Below, piece after piece: positions 26,226-33,737 of a DNA stretch of 64,000 nucleotides (position 1 is the stretch's first letter; every line of letters starts with the position of its first letter). Source of the DNA: Alkaliphilus oremlandii OhILAs. Lineage in GTDB: Bacteria > Bacillota > Clostridia > Peptostreptococcales > Natronincolaceae. The notes beneath the pieces are model-generated. The model was not told the DNA's origin, ran no database searches, and worked only from the letters and a program-made list of their open reading frames with translations. Position numbers and translations under genes: made by a program. The DNA is taken from the NCBI RefSeq assembly GCF_000018325.1, contig NC_009922.1:1178001-1242000 (forward strand), written 5' to 3'.

Positions 26226-27491
26226 GTGCCATTAAAGGGAGATGAAAGATTAGTTCAAGAAACTGTTTTATTAGGCAAGGATGGAAATTTAACATTACCA
26301 AAATCAGTTTTAAGCAAACTTGGATTGTCAGATTCTAATAATGTTAAACTGATAATCAACGGAGAGTATATAGAGATACTACCGAACATTCATAGCCTAT
26401 CAAAAGTATACATTGAACCAACAACCAAGTGTAATCTTAGGTGCACCACATGTATTAGGAATACTTGGAGTGAAACCATGGGAGAAATGAAAATAGAAGT
26501 ATTTAATAGTTTAATTGAGCAACTTAAAAAGTTTAAAAATCTACAGACTATTATGTTTGGTGGTTTTGGTGAGCCAACATATCATAGTGAAATACTTTAT
26601 ATGATAAAAAAAGCTAAGTCCATTGGTGTAAGAGTTGAAATGACAACTAATGGCACACTTTTAAGTGAAAAGTTCATTAAAGGACTATTTGAAAGCCAGC
26701 TGGATACTTTATGGGTTTCTTTTGATGGTACTGATTCTGAAAAATTTGATGAAGTAAGAAAAGGTGCAAATTTTGTTAGTATAATGGATCGATTACAGAT
26801 ACTAAAAAAAATCAGTAATTTATATGATCATGAAATTGAACTAGGGATTGCTTTTGTAGCAATGAAATCAAATGTAAAAGAACTGGGCAATCTTCATAAG
26901 CTTATTAGAAAAGTGGAAGCAAAGAAGGTATCAATCAGCAATGTACTGCCATATGATAAGGAAATGCAAAAAGAGATATTATATGAGAGTGTAGTTTCAG
27001 ATGATATTTTATTTCCTTCACATATGAAAACTGACATACGTATTCCTAGATTTGATTATAACAATACAACTAAAGATTCCCTACATTTATTATATAGATG
27101 TAATGGAAATATAAATCCTATGGGTAACAGAAACAATAATTATGAAAGAAGCTGCAAATTTATAAAAGAGAGATGTACCTTTATAAGATGGGATGGTAAA
27201 GTGGCTCCTTGCATGGGATTACTTCATTCCTATCTAACATATTCACATGATTACGAGAGAAATATAGAAGCCTACACATTAGGACATATATCGGAAGCAA
27301 AACTAATAGATATTTGGAATTCTGAAGAATATTCTATGTTTAGAGATAGTGTAGATAAATTTAATTTCTCTCCCTGTCAAACCTGCGGAGGCTGCGATAA
27401 CTTAAAATCTAATAAAGAGGATTGTTTTGGAAGTAGAGCTCCTGTGTGTGGAGCGTGTCTTTGGGCACATGGAGTAATACAGTGTCCGTAA
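26226..27491 (+). CDS. Radical SAM enzyme with N-terminal AbrB/SpoVT-like domain and SPASM-type tail
   Basis: A 421-residue protein. An N-terminal AbrB-like beta fold (KDGNLTLPKSVLSKLGL near 18-34) precedes the radical SAM cluster motif CNLRCTTC (near 70-77, C-X3-C-X2-C) and GGFGEPT near 113. The C terminus is cysteine-rich (CKF...CTF...CMG, then CQTCGGCDN and further Cys), consistent with SPASM/Twitch auxiliary clusters. It resembles enzymes named tungsten-cofactor maturases, but no tungsten enzyme is here. GTG start behind GGGGGGAT. Being in an ArsR operon, it may process an arsenic compound; substrate unknown. Confidence 0.8.
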   Translation: MPLKGDERLVQETVLLGKDGNLTLPKSVLSKLGLSDSNNVKLIINGEYIEILPNIHSLSKVYIEPTTKCNLRCTTCIRNTWSETMGEMKIEVFNSLIEQLKKFKNLQTIMFGGFGEPTYHSEILYMIKKAKSIGVRVEMTTNGTLLSEKFIKGLFESQLDTLWVSFDGTDSEKFDEVRKGANFVSIMDRLQILKKISNLYDHEIELGIAFVAMKSNVKELGNLHKLIRKVEAKKVSISNVLPYDKEMQKEILYESVVSDDILFPSHMKTDIRIPRFDYNNTTKDSLHLLYRCNGNINPMGNRNNNYERSCKFIKERCTFIRWDGKVAPCMGLLHSYLTYSHDYERNIEAYTLGHISEAKLIDIWNSEEYSMFRDSVDKFNFSPCQTCGGCDNLKSNKEDCFGSRAPVCGACLWAHGVIQCP

Positions 27492-27542
27492 ATTAAGGTA
27501 TATATTTTTAGAAAAATATAATAATAAAATAGTGGAATTATA

Positions 27543-27596
27543 TTGACAACATATAGATGATGGTCTATACTTAACACATAGATAGTTATCTATGTG
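27543..27596 (+). promoter_or_regulatory. arsD-arsA promoter and palindromic ArsR operator
   Basis: TTGACA 27543-27548, 17-base spacer, TATACT 27566-27571. Immediately downstream is a palindrome CACATAGATA-GT-TATCTATGTG (27575-27596), positioned to block elongation. Arms match those around the arsR and arsP promoters. Confidence 0.78.
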
Positions 27597-27668
27597 AAAT
27601 GACTAGTTATTTAAAGACTTTTTAAAAAATTAAATTTTAGTTTAAATAAAAAATAGGAGTGATTGTAC

Positions 27669-28043
27669 ATGAAAAAAATGGTTATATTTGAACCAGCTAT
27701 GTGCTGTTCTACAGGAGTTTGTGGTCCATCTGTTGATAAGGAGCTTTTAAGAGTTTCTACTGTACTTAGTAATCTGAAAAGCAATGGAGTAGTAGTTGAA
27801 AGACATAATCTAACTAGTAATCCTTTGATATTCGTTCAAAACCAAGAAATAAATAGTATGTTAGATAAAGAAGGAATTGAAATTTTACCAGTTGTAATGG
27901 TTGATGGTAAAGTTGTAAAAACTAAAGGCTATCCAAATAATGAAGAGATTTGCTCTTTACTTAATATTACAGAAGATTACTTAAAAGCTTCAAATAAGAA
28001 TGAAGATAAAGGATGCTGTGATCCGAATAGTGGTTGTTGCTAA
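27669..28043 (+). CDS. arsD: Arsenite metallochaperone ArsD
   Basis: A 124-residue thioredoxin-fold chaperone that hands As(III) to ArsA. The essential cysteines are visible as CCSTGVC at residues 10-16, and vicinal pairs GCC...GCC close the protein. VVMVDGKVVKTKGYP is typical of the family. The ATG at 27669 is preferred because GGAGTGAT is nearby. It is directly followed by arsA, its partner. Confidence 0.94.
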   Translation: MKKMVIFEPAMCCSTGVCGPSVDKELLRVSTVLSNLKSNGVVVERHNLTSNPLIFVQNQEINSMLDKEGIEILPVVMVDGKVVKTKGYPNNEEICSLLNITEDYLKASNKNEDKGCCDPNSGCC

Positions 28044-28066
28044 TAATATAAAGGAGATGAATATAA

Positions 28067-29815
28067 ATGTTACTTAAAAACTTTGATCCAGCGGAGATCA
28101 ACTTAACAAAATACTTATTTTTTACAGGAAAAGGAGGAGTTGGCAAAACATCAACAGCTTGTGCTATTGCAGTAGCTTTAGCAGATAAAGGTAAAAAAAT
28201 TATGCTTATAAGTACTGATCCAGCTTCAAACCTGCAGGATGTATTTAATACAGAATTAAACAACAAAGGTGTACCTATAAAAGAAGTACCGAATTTAGTA
28301 GTAGCGAACTTTGAACCAGAAAAGGCAGCAGCAGAATATAAGGAAAGTGTAATAGCTCCATACAGAGGAAAGCTTCCTGAAGCAGTACTTACAAATATGG
28401 AAGAACAACTTTCAGGATCTTGTACAGTTGAAATAGCAGCGTTTAATGAATTCTCAGGTTTCATAACTGATGAAAAGGCATCAAAGGAATACGATCACAT
28501 TATATTCGATACTGCACCTACAGGTCATACATTAAGAATGCTTCAATTACCTTCAGCATGGACTAATTTTATTAGCGAAAACACCCATGGTGCATCCTGT
28601 TTAGGACAGTTATCAGGTCTTGAAGATAAAAAAGAAATTTACAAGCATGCAGTGGAAAACTTAGCTGATGGAGGAAAAACTACACTGATTTTAGTATCTC
28701 GTCCAGAAGAATCAGCACTAAAAGAAGCTGAAAGAGCTTCTATAGAGCTTCAAGATATAGGAGTAAACAATCAACTTTTAGTAGTAAATGGAGTACTTAA
28801 AGTACATGATGACGAACTTTCAACATCTATTTATATTAAACAAAAATCTGCATTAGACAATATGCCAGAAGGGATTAAATCAATTCAAGCTTTTGAAATT
28901 CCATTAAGACCTTATAATGTAACTGGAATAGAAAATGTTAGATCCTTTTTTAACAGTGATAATATTAAGCATAGTACTGAAGTCTTAAATGTGGATAAGA
29001 TTCCTAATTTAAATGATGTAATTGAGGATTTATATAAATCTGATAAAAAAGTGATTTTTACCATGGGTAAAGGTGGCGTAGGTAAAACTACAATAGCAGC
29101 TACTGTTGCTCTAGAACTAGCAAAGAAAGGTAAGAAAGTACATCTAACAACAACGGACCCAGCGGCACACTTAAAATTTGTTTTAGAGGAAGGTTATGGT
29201 ATTACTATAAGCAATATTGATGAGAAAAAAGAGCTAGAAAAATATAAAGAAGAAGTATTAAGTAAAGCAAGAGAGACAATGAGTGGTGATGATTTAGCCT
29301 ATATAGAAGAGGACCTAAGATCACCATGTACTCAAGAAATAGCAGTGTTTAGAGCATTTGCAGAAATAGTGGAAAGGTCAGAAAATGAAGTTGTAGTAAT
29401 TGATACAGCACCTACAGGACATACACTATTATTGCTAGATTCAACTCAAAGTTATCACAAGGAAATTCAAAGATCCCAAGGAGATACACCAGAATCTGTT
29501 AAGAACTTACTGCCAAAACTAAGAGATGAGAAGCACACTGAAGTTTTAATTATAACGCTGCCTGAGGCCACTCCAGTTTACGAAGCAATAAGACTGAAAG
29601 AAGATTTAGAGAGAGCCGATATTTTTGTTAAATGGTGGGTTATTAACTCAAGCTTTTATGCTACTAATACAACAAATGATATTTTAAAAGTAAAAGCAGG
29701 TAATGAGGTTGGGTGGATCAATAAAGTAAATGAAGTATCCAAAGGAAACTTTGCAGTTATTAAGTGGACTCACGAAGAAGTAAAAGGTGAAAACCTAAGT
29801 AAACTTTTAAAATAG
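28067..29815 (+). CDS. arsA: Arsenite-transporting ATPase ArsA
   Basis: A 582-residue two-halved ATPase driving arsenite efflux. Walker A motifs GKGGVGKTSTA (near residue 20) and GKGGVGKTTIA (near 339) head the two halves, and DTAPTGHT occurs in both (near 145 and 447). Metalloid-binding cysteines are in SCTVEIAAF (near 124), ASCLGQ (near 184) and PCTQEIAVF (near 424). It presumably energises the Acr3 permease at 31550, though ArsA most often couples to ArsB; Acr3-ArsDA pairs are also known. 24 bases after arsD. Confidence 0.96.
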   Translation: MLLKNFDPAEINLTKYLFFTGKGGVGKTSTACAIAVALADKGKKIMLISTDPASNLQDVFNTELNNKGVPIKEVPNLVVANFEPEKAAAEYKESVIAPYRGKLPEAVLTNMEEQLSGSCTVEIAAFNEFSGFITDEKASKEYDHIIFDTAPTGHTLRMLQLPSAWTNFISENTHGASCLGQLSGLEDKKEIYKHAVENLADGGKTTLILVSRPEESALKEAERASIELQDIGVNNQLLVVNGVLKVHDDELSTSIYIKQKSALDNMPEGIKSIQAFEIPLRPYNVTGIENVRSFFNSDNIKHSTEVLNVDKIPNLNDVIEDLYKSDKKVIFTMGKGGVGKTTIAATVALELAKKGKKVHLTTTDPAAHLKFVLEEGYGITISNIDEKKELEKYKEEVLSKARETMSGDDLAYIEEDLRSPCTQEIAVFRAFAEIVERSENEVVVIDTAPTGHTLLLLDSTQSYHKEIQRSQGDTPESVKNLLPKLRDEKHTEVLIITLPEATPVYEAIRLKEDLERADIFVKWWVINSSFYATNTTNDILKVKAGNEVGWINKVNEVSKGNFAVIKWTHEEVKGENLSKLLK

Positions 29816-29851
29816 AACCTTTAAGTAGATTGATAAGGCAAAAATTAGTTG

Positions 29852-29872
29852 ATTGGGAGTTTTACTCCCAAT
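29852..29872 (+). terminator. Hairpin after arsA
   Basis: ATTGGGAGT / ACTCCCAAT nine-base stem with TTT loop, no long T tract. May be an attenuator between arsA and the selenoprotein gene. Confidence 0.5.
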
Positions 29873-29911
29873 TAGCTAAATTCAATAAAGATAATTAGTG
29901 GAGGAGATCTT

Positions 29912-30250
29912 ATGGAAGAAAAAATCAAAGTTCAAATGTTTGGAATTAAGGATGAAGTAGTTAAAGAACAATGTGGCTGAGGACCAAGCACAGACTGCGG
30001 TCCTAGTGAGGATCCAACAACAATAGAAATGTATAATGAACTTTATAAATTTCTTGAACAAACAGATGTTAAAGATAAGTTTGAAATGGAATTTATTGAT
30101 ATAGAAGAAAGTGATTTATCGCAGTATGAAAATGCAAAAAAAGTAATAGATAAAGGTTATCAACTACCTATTACATTAATAGGAGGAAGACCAGCATTTT
30201 CTGGTAAAGTTGATAGTTATAAAGCTTATCGAGTTCTACAAAGAATGTAA
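29912..30250 (+). CDS. Selenoprotein: thioredoxin-like (YuzD/ArsD-like) protein with CGU motif
   Basis: Reading TGA 29978-29980 as selenocysteine gives 112 residues: QCGUGPSTDCGPS spans residues 20-32, so the thiolates are Cys21, Sec23 and Cys29. The fold after it (FEMEFIDIEES, GYQLPITLIGGRPAFSG, YRVLQ) looks thioredoxin-like and resembles YuzD-type proteins; the C-X-U...C arrangement with CGPS recalls the CCSTGVCGP site of ArsD. Good GGAGGAG site before ATG 29912. A SECIS-like stem starts at the UGA. Without recoding only an internal ATG (30029) remains, which would drop the entire motif. It lies just behind arsDA, suggesting arsenite or selenol-based metalloid chemistry. Confidence 0.82.
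29978..30004 (+). other. Candidate bacterial SECIS element
   Basis: UGA 29978-29980 with a stem AGGACC/GGTCCT (29980-29985 and 29999-30004), a small AA bulge, GC/GC pair and a seven-base ACAGACU loop with G. Distance and shape suit SelB-dependent recoding. Confidence 0.65.
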
Positions 30251-30260
30251 TTAAGCTTTA

Positions 30261-30303
30261 GATAAGTCATCCACACTACTTTAGGCGATGGCTTATCCCT
30301 TTT
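30261..30303 (+). terminator. Terminator after the thioredoxin-like selenoprotein
   Basis: GATAAGTCATC / GATGGCTTATC stem (one G-U) and a CTTTT tail. A nearly identical terminator follows acr3 at 32686. Confidence 0.7.
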
Positions 30304-30395
30304 ATAATATTTTTACAGGAAATACTTTAGGATAAATATATGAAAAAATAATAATTGTATTTTTAATGACTAATGATAAAAATTTGACTTATAAT

Positions 30396-30414
30396 ATGCA
30401 TGATACTCATGTAT
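30396..30414 (+). promoter_or_regulatory. Operator-like palindrome before the second arsR
   Basis: ATGCATGA-TAC-TCATGTAT, seven of eight arm bases pairing, overlapping the region just after TTGACT and TATAAT-like elements (30384-30395). Likely autoregulatory site. Confidence 0.45.
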
Positions 30415-30771
30415 ACAAGTGAGAAGGTGATTTTAATAGAAGATAAAATTGAGATATTCAAAGCCCTAAGCGATAAAAATAGACTTTTAATTTTAGATAT
30501 GATCTCATGTGGTGAGCTTTGCGCTTGTGATATTATGGATGTTTTAAATTTGACCCAACCAACGATTTCCCATCATATGAAAGTACTTCAAAAGTGTGAG
30601 CTTGTTGATGCAAGAAAAGAAGGGAAATGGGTGTTTTATTCAATTAATATGGAAAGGGTAGATGAACTACAAGGATTTATTAAACAATTAACATCTACGA
30701 AAGAGAACTGTATCTGCAAAGGACATATTAATGATTGTTCTAAAGTTGATTGTCATTTAAGTGAGAGGTAA
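30409..30771 (+). CDS. arsR: ArsR arsenite-responsive repressor, second copy
   Basis: An ArsR repressor of about 120 residues with site GELCACDIMDV and recognition helix LTQPTISHHMKVL; its tail carries extra cysteines (CICKGH, DCSKVDC). The start is uncertain: ATGs at 30400 and 30409 lack a ribosome site and lie in a palindromic operator, while the best ribosome site (AAGGTGAT, 30425-30431) would serve an ATA at 30436 or the GTG at 30427. It leads an operon with the HesB-like selenoprotein, arsC and acr3. Confidence 0.88.
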   Translation: MYTSEKVILIEDKIEIFKALSDKNRLLILDMISCGELCACDIMDVLNLTQPTISHHMKVLQKCELVDARKEGKWVFYSINMERVDELQGFIKQLTSTKENCICKGHINDCSKVDCHLSER

Positions 30772-30782
30772 GGTGAAGGTCT

Positions 30783-31064
30783 ATGAAAATTACCATAGAT
30801 CAAGGTGCTATCTCATATATTTTTGAGAATGGCAAATGCGCAACTATTCGATATAGTAAAAAAGGATGATGTCATTCAGGCGTAGTAGATGTACCAGTGA
30901 TACATCTAGGGGAGCCTGAAAGTAATCTGGATGATTACAAAAAATATAGTTTAGAAAATATCACTTTATACTATCCTAAAAAGTTAGAGTCAGAACGCGA
31001 AGAAATTATAATATCTGTATCAAAGTTATTAAAGTGGAAAAAGTTAACCTTAGACGGATACTAA
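30783..31064 (+). CDS. HesB-like selenoprotein with in-frame UGA
   Basis: Readthrough of TGA 30867-30869 gives 93 residues with GUCHSG at residues 28-33, the place where HesB/IscA-like proteins of this type carry a vicinal cysteine pair. ITIDQGAISYIFENG and TIRYSKKG match the HesB-like fold. HesB-like selenoproteins are an established family in anaerobes. It starts eleven bases after the arsR stop with AAGGT upstream and ends 20 bases before arsC, so it belongs to the arsR-arsC-acr3 operon. Function unknown; binding or reducing a metalloid via Sec-Cys is plausible. The gene is not detected without recoding. Confidence 0.82.
30867..30908 (+). other. Candidate bacterial SECIS element
   Basis: UGA 30867-30869 followed 16 bases later by a perfect eight-base stem TAGATGTA / TACATCTA (30886-30893 and 30901-30908) with a seven-base CCAGUGA loop that contains the expected G. 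Confidence 0.72.
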
Positions 31065-31083
31065 TGAAAATGGAGGAATTAAT

Positions 31084-31485
31084 ATGAAGAAAAAAGTAGC
31101 ATTTGTGTGTGTTCATAATTCATGTAGATCTCAAATGGCAGAAGCATGGGCAAAAAAACTGGGAAGTCATGTACTTGAAGTATATTCAGCAGGAACAGAG
31201 AATTACCATGAAGTAAAGCCTGGAGCGGTTCAGGTAATGGAGGAAGCGGGACTTGATATGAGTGAGCATTATCCAAAGCTTCTAACGGATATACCAGAAG
31301 AAGTAGATATTCTAATTACTATGGGTTGTAACGTAGCTTGCCCTTTTGTACCATGCAGCCATACTGAAGACTGGGGACTTGAAGACCCATCAGGTGGACC
31401 AATTGAAGGATTTAGAAATACCAGGAATTTAATTAAGGCTAAAGTAGAAGATCTTATTAAAAGAGTAGAAAATGGAGAACTATAG
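31084..31485 (+). CDS. arsC: Thioredoxin-coupled arsenate reductase
   Basis: A 133-residue low-molecular-weight phosphatase-fold reductase converting cytoplasmic arsenate to arsenite. The P-loop begins CVHNSCRSQ (near residues 8-16; nucleophilic Cys with Arg at CX5R), and the redox pair lies in CNVACPFVPC near 78-87, followed by EDWGLEDPSGG. This is the Bacillus/Staphylococcus type reduced by thioredoxin. Strong AATGGAGG site; 65 bases before acr3. Confidence 0.96.
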   Translation: MKKKVAFVCVHNSCRSQMAEAWAKKLGSHVLEVYSAGTENYHEVKPGAVQVMEEAGLDMSEHYPKLLTDIPEEVDILITMGCNVACPFVPCSHTEDWGLEDPSGGPIEGFRNTRNLIKAKVEDLIKRVENGEL

Positions 31486-31549
31486 ATTATTAATATGGCA
31501 CTAATAATAAATAAATAAATTATAAATTTTATTGAATGGAGGTTATGTA

Positions 31550-32623
31550 ATGAGTAATGAAAATGTTGAACAAAAAGGAAGTGGATTAGGTTCTTTTCAA
31601 AGATACTTAACTGTTTGGGTAGCTGCTTGTATTGTAATTGGAGTAGCAGTAGGTCGGTTTTTACCAGTTATTCCTGAAACATTAAGTCAATGGGAATATG
31701 CACAAGTATCTATTCCTACAGCAATTTTAATTTGGTTAATGATATATCCAATGATGTTAAAAATTGATTTTTCAAGTATAGTGGAAGCTTTAAAAATGCC
31801 AAAAGGATTAATTGTTACATGCGCTACAAACTGGCTAATTAAACCATTTACAATGTTTTTCTTTGCTTGGTTGTTTTTAAAAGTTATATTTGCTAATTTT
31901 ATTCCAGATGCCTTAGCAACAGAGTATCTTGCAGGCGCCGTATTATTAGGGGCTGCTCCTTGTACAGCTATGGTATTTGTTTGGAGTCATTTAACTAAAG
32001 GAAATCCAGCTTATACACTAGTTCAGGTAGCAGTTAATGACCTAATAATATTAGTAGCTTTTACGCCGATTGTAGCATTCTTACTAGGTGTTGGAGATGT
32101 TTCAGTTCCACTAGATACATTGATATTATCAACGATATTATTCGTAGTTATTCCTTTATTAGCTGGATATTTATCAAGGAAATATGTTATTAAAAATAGA
32201 GGAATGGATTATTTTGAAAATGTTTTTCTAAAAAAATTCGACAATATTACTACTATTGGACTACTTTTAACATTAATTATGCTATTCTCATTCCAAGGTG
32301 ATGTTATTATGAACAATCCGTTCCATATTGTTTTAATTGCAGTTCCATTAACTATTCAGACATTTTTTATCTTTTTCTTTGCTTATGGCTGGGCAAAGGC
32401 TTGGAAACTTCCTCATAATGTAGCTGCACCAGCTGGAATGATCGGTGCAAGTAACTTCTTTGAGCTTTCAGTTGCAGTAGCAATATCATTATTTGGATTA
32501 CAATCAGGAGCAGCATTAGCAACAGTAGTTGGAGTATTAGTCGAAGTACCAACAATGCTTGCCTTAGTTAAAATTGCAAATAATACAAGGCATTGGTTTC
32601 CTGAAGTAAGTAAGGGAAATTAA
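31550..32623 (+). CDS. acr3: Acr3-type arsenite efflux permease
   Basis: A 357-residue ten-helix membrane antiporter exporting arsenite. The conserved GAAPCTAMVFVWS with the essential Cys lies near 130, NDLI follows near 163, and SNFFELSVAVA near 303 carries the second essential residue (Glu). ATG 31550 is chosen over an upstream in-frame start because GGAGG lies just before it. Co-transcribed with arsR, the HesB-like selenoprotein and arsC, and likely assisted by ArsDA. Confidence 0.96.
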   Translation: MSNENVEQKGSGLGSFQRYLTVWVAACIVIGVAVGRFLPVIPETLSQWEYAQVSIPTAILIWLMIYPMMLKIDFSSIVEALKMPKGLIVTCATNWLIKPFTMFFFAWLFLKVIFANFIPDALATEYLAGAVLLGAAPCTAMVFVWSHLTKGNPAYTLVQVAVNDLIILVAFTPIVAFLLGVGDVSVPLDTLILSTILFVVIPLLAGYLSRKYVIKNRGMDYFENVFLKKFDNITTIGLLLTLIMLFSFQGDVIMNNPFHIVLIAVPLTIQTFFIFFFAYGWAKAWKLPHNVAAPAGMIGASNFFELSVAVAISLFGLQSGAALATVVGVLVEVPTMLALVKIANNTRHWFPEVSKGN

Positions 32624-32685
32624 TAAATAAGGAATAATAACTTTTTAACTTAAATATTAAATAGAATATAAATTTCGACGTTAAA

Positions 32686-32728
32686 GATAAGTCATCTAAG
32701 CAAGTAAAGTAGATGGCTTATCTTTTAT
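32686..32728 (+). terminator. Terminator after acr3
   Basis: GATAAGTCATCTA / TAGATGGCTTATC stem of 13 (one G-U) with CTTTTATT tail; near copy of the one at 30261. Confidence 0.75.
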
Positions 32729-32812
32729 TGTGTATACAACAAAGTTCCCGGGACTCATCTTGAGTCTTGATGGTGAGGCTCCTAGTAGAAAATAAAAGAG
32801 GAGGAAAAATTT

Positions 32813-33223
32813 ATGAGTCATTCTGATGTTAGAAATGAATTTCAGAAAAACCCAGTCGCCCTTTCTCCAAGAGAAGCATATGCTCACATTCAAGATGGGG
32901 CAGTAATTATTGATATACGGCCAGAATATGAAACTAATTACCGTGTTTTTGGTGTTCATACTGTATATTTGCTTTCATATAGTACCTACAAAGAAAAATT
33001 TCATGAAATTCCTAAGGAAAAACGATTGATTATCGCCGACAGTGTAGGCCTAAAAAGCCCTGAAATATCAAAATTTTTCCATGATCAGGGATATCCTCAA
33101 GTAGCATACTTGGCTGGTGGAGTAGTAGCATGGGATAAAGATGGGCTTCCATTAATAAAAGATTTAAGATATGAACTTAACGGTGGATGCGCTTGCATGC
33201 TTAGGCCTAAAAAAGTTGACTAG
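32813..33223 (+). CDS. Rhodanese-like protein lacking the catalytic Cys
   Basis: A 136-residue rhodanese fold (DGAVIIDIRPEYETNYR near 28-44, YLAGGVVAWDKDGLP near 99-113). The active-site loop, normally CxxGxRS, reads DSVGLKS near 75, so the sulfur-carrying Cys is Asp. A C-terminal CAC pair (GGCACML near 123-129) may instead bind a metal or metalloid. AGAGGAGG ribosome site; follows the acr3 terminator by about 90 bases. Role in arsenic or sulfur handling is inferred from position only. Confidence 0.82.
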   Translation: MSHSDVRNEFQKNPVALSPREAYAHIQDGAVIIDIRPEYETNYRVFGVHTVYLLSYSTYKEKFHEIPKEKRLIIADSVGLKSPEISKFFHDQGYPQVAYLAGGVVAWDKDGLPLIKDLRYELNGGCACMLRPKKVD

Positions 33224-33370
33224 GAATAACACTCTATTTTTAGTTTTGATTAAAAATATTAATCTAGTGTGTTTAGATATTTTCTTATTATATTCAAACC
33301 TCTTAAACTTTAAATTTGAAAAGTATAAGGGGTTTTTATATTACTTAACATAAAATTAACATAGCACCTA

Positions 33371-33398
33371 TTTACATATCAGGATATCATGATATAAT
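33371..33398 (+). promoter_or_regulatory. Promoter with palindromic spacer before a small membrane ORF
   Basis: TTTACA 33371-33376, 16-base spacer, TATAAT 33393-33398. The spacer is a near palindrome ATATCAGGATATCATGATAT (33377-33396), suggesting repression. Confidence 0.5.
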
Positions 33399-33445
33399 GA
33401 AATAGAACAGGAAAGTTAATACTAATTGAGAGGTGATCAGATGAG

Positions 33446-33553
33446 ATGGAAAATGTATACGTATTAATTGGAGTTTGTATAGGGTTACTGTTTATAAGAT
33501 ATGTACATTATAAGTCTAAAATTGCAAGAAGGTGCAGAAATAAAAAGAGATAG
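33446..33553 (+). CDS. Small single-helix membrane protein
   Basis: A 35-codon frame that is short but well formed: GAGGTGAT ribosome site nine bases upstream, a promoter at 33371, one hydrophobic helix (VYVLIGVCIGLLFI) and a strongly basic tail ending RRCRNKKR. Such one-helix proteins often act as regulators or membrane stabilisers. No family recognised. The gap 33224-33737 shows no other gene; a 20-base palindrome at 33683 lies before pstS. Confidence 0.5.
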   Translation: MENVYVLIGVCIGLLFIRYVHYKSKIARRCRNKKR

Positions 33554-33682
33554 CAAATCAAGAATCTGAAAAATGAATATTAACACAACTGATTAGAATA
33601 AGATTATCAGCTTTTTAGGAAAGAGTAAAAATTAAAAACTAAATACTTAATATAAAAACACAATTAAAATATTATTAGCACT

Positions 33683-33702
33683 CTTATGAAATATTTCATA
33701 AG
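33683..33702 (+). promoter_or_regulatory. Perfect 20-base palindrome upstream of pstS
   Basis: CTTATGAAAT-ATTTCATAAG, 36 bases before the pstS ATG. Candidate operator. It is not similar to PhoB-type direct repeats, so an ArsR-family or other dimeric repressor is the likelier binder. Confidence 0.6.
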
Positions 33703-33737
33703 AATTAAAATTTAAAGTAATGAAGGGAGAATTTTAA

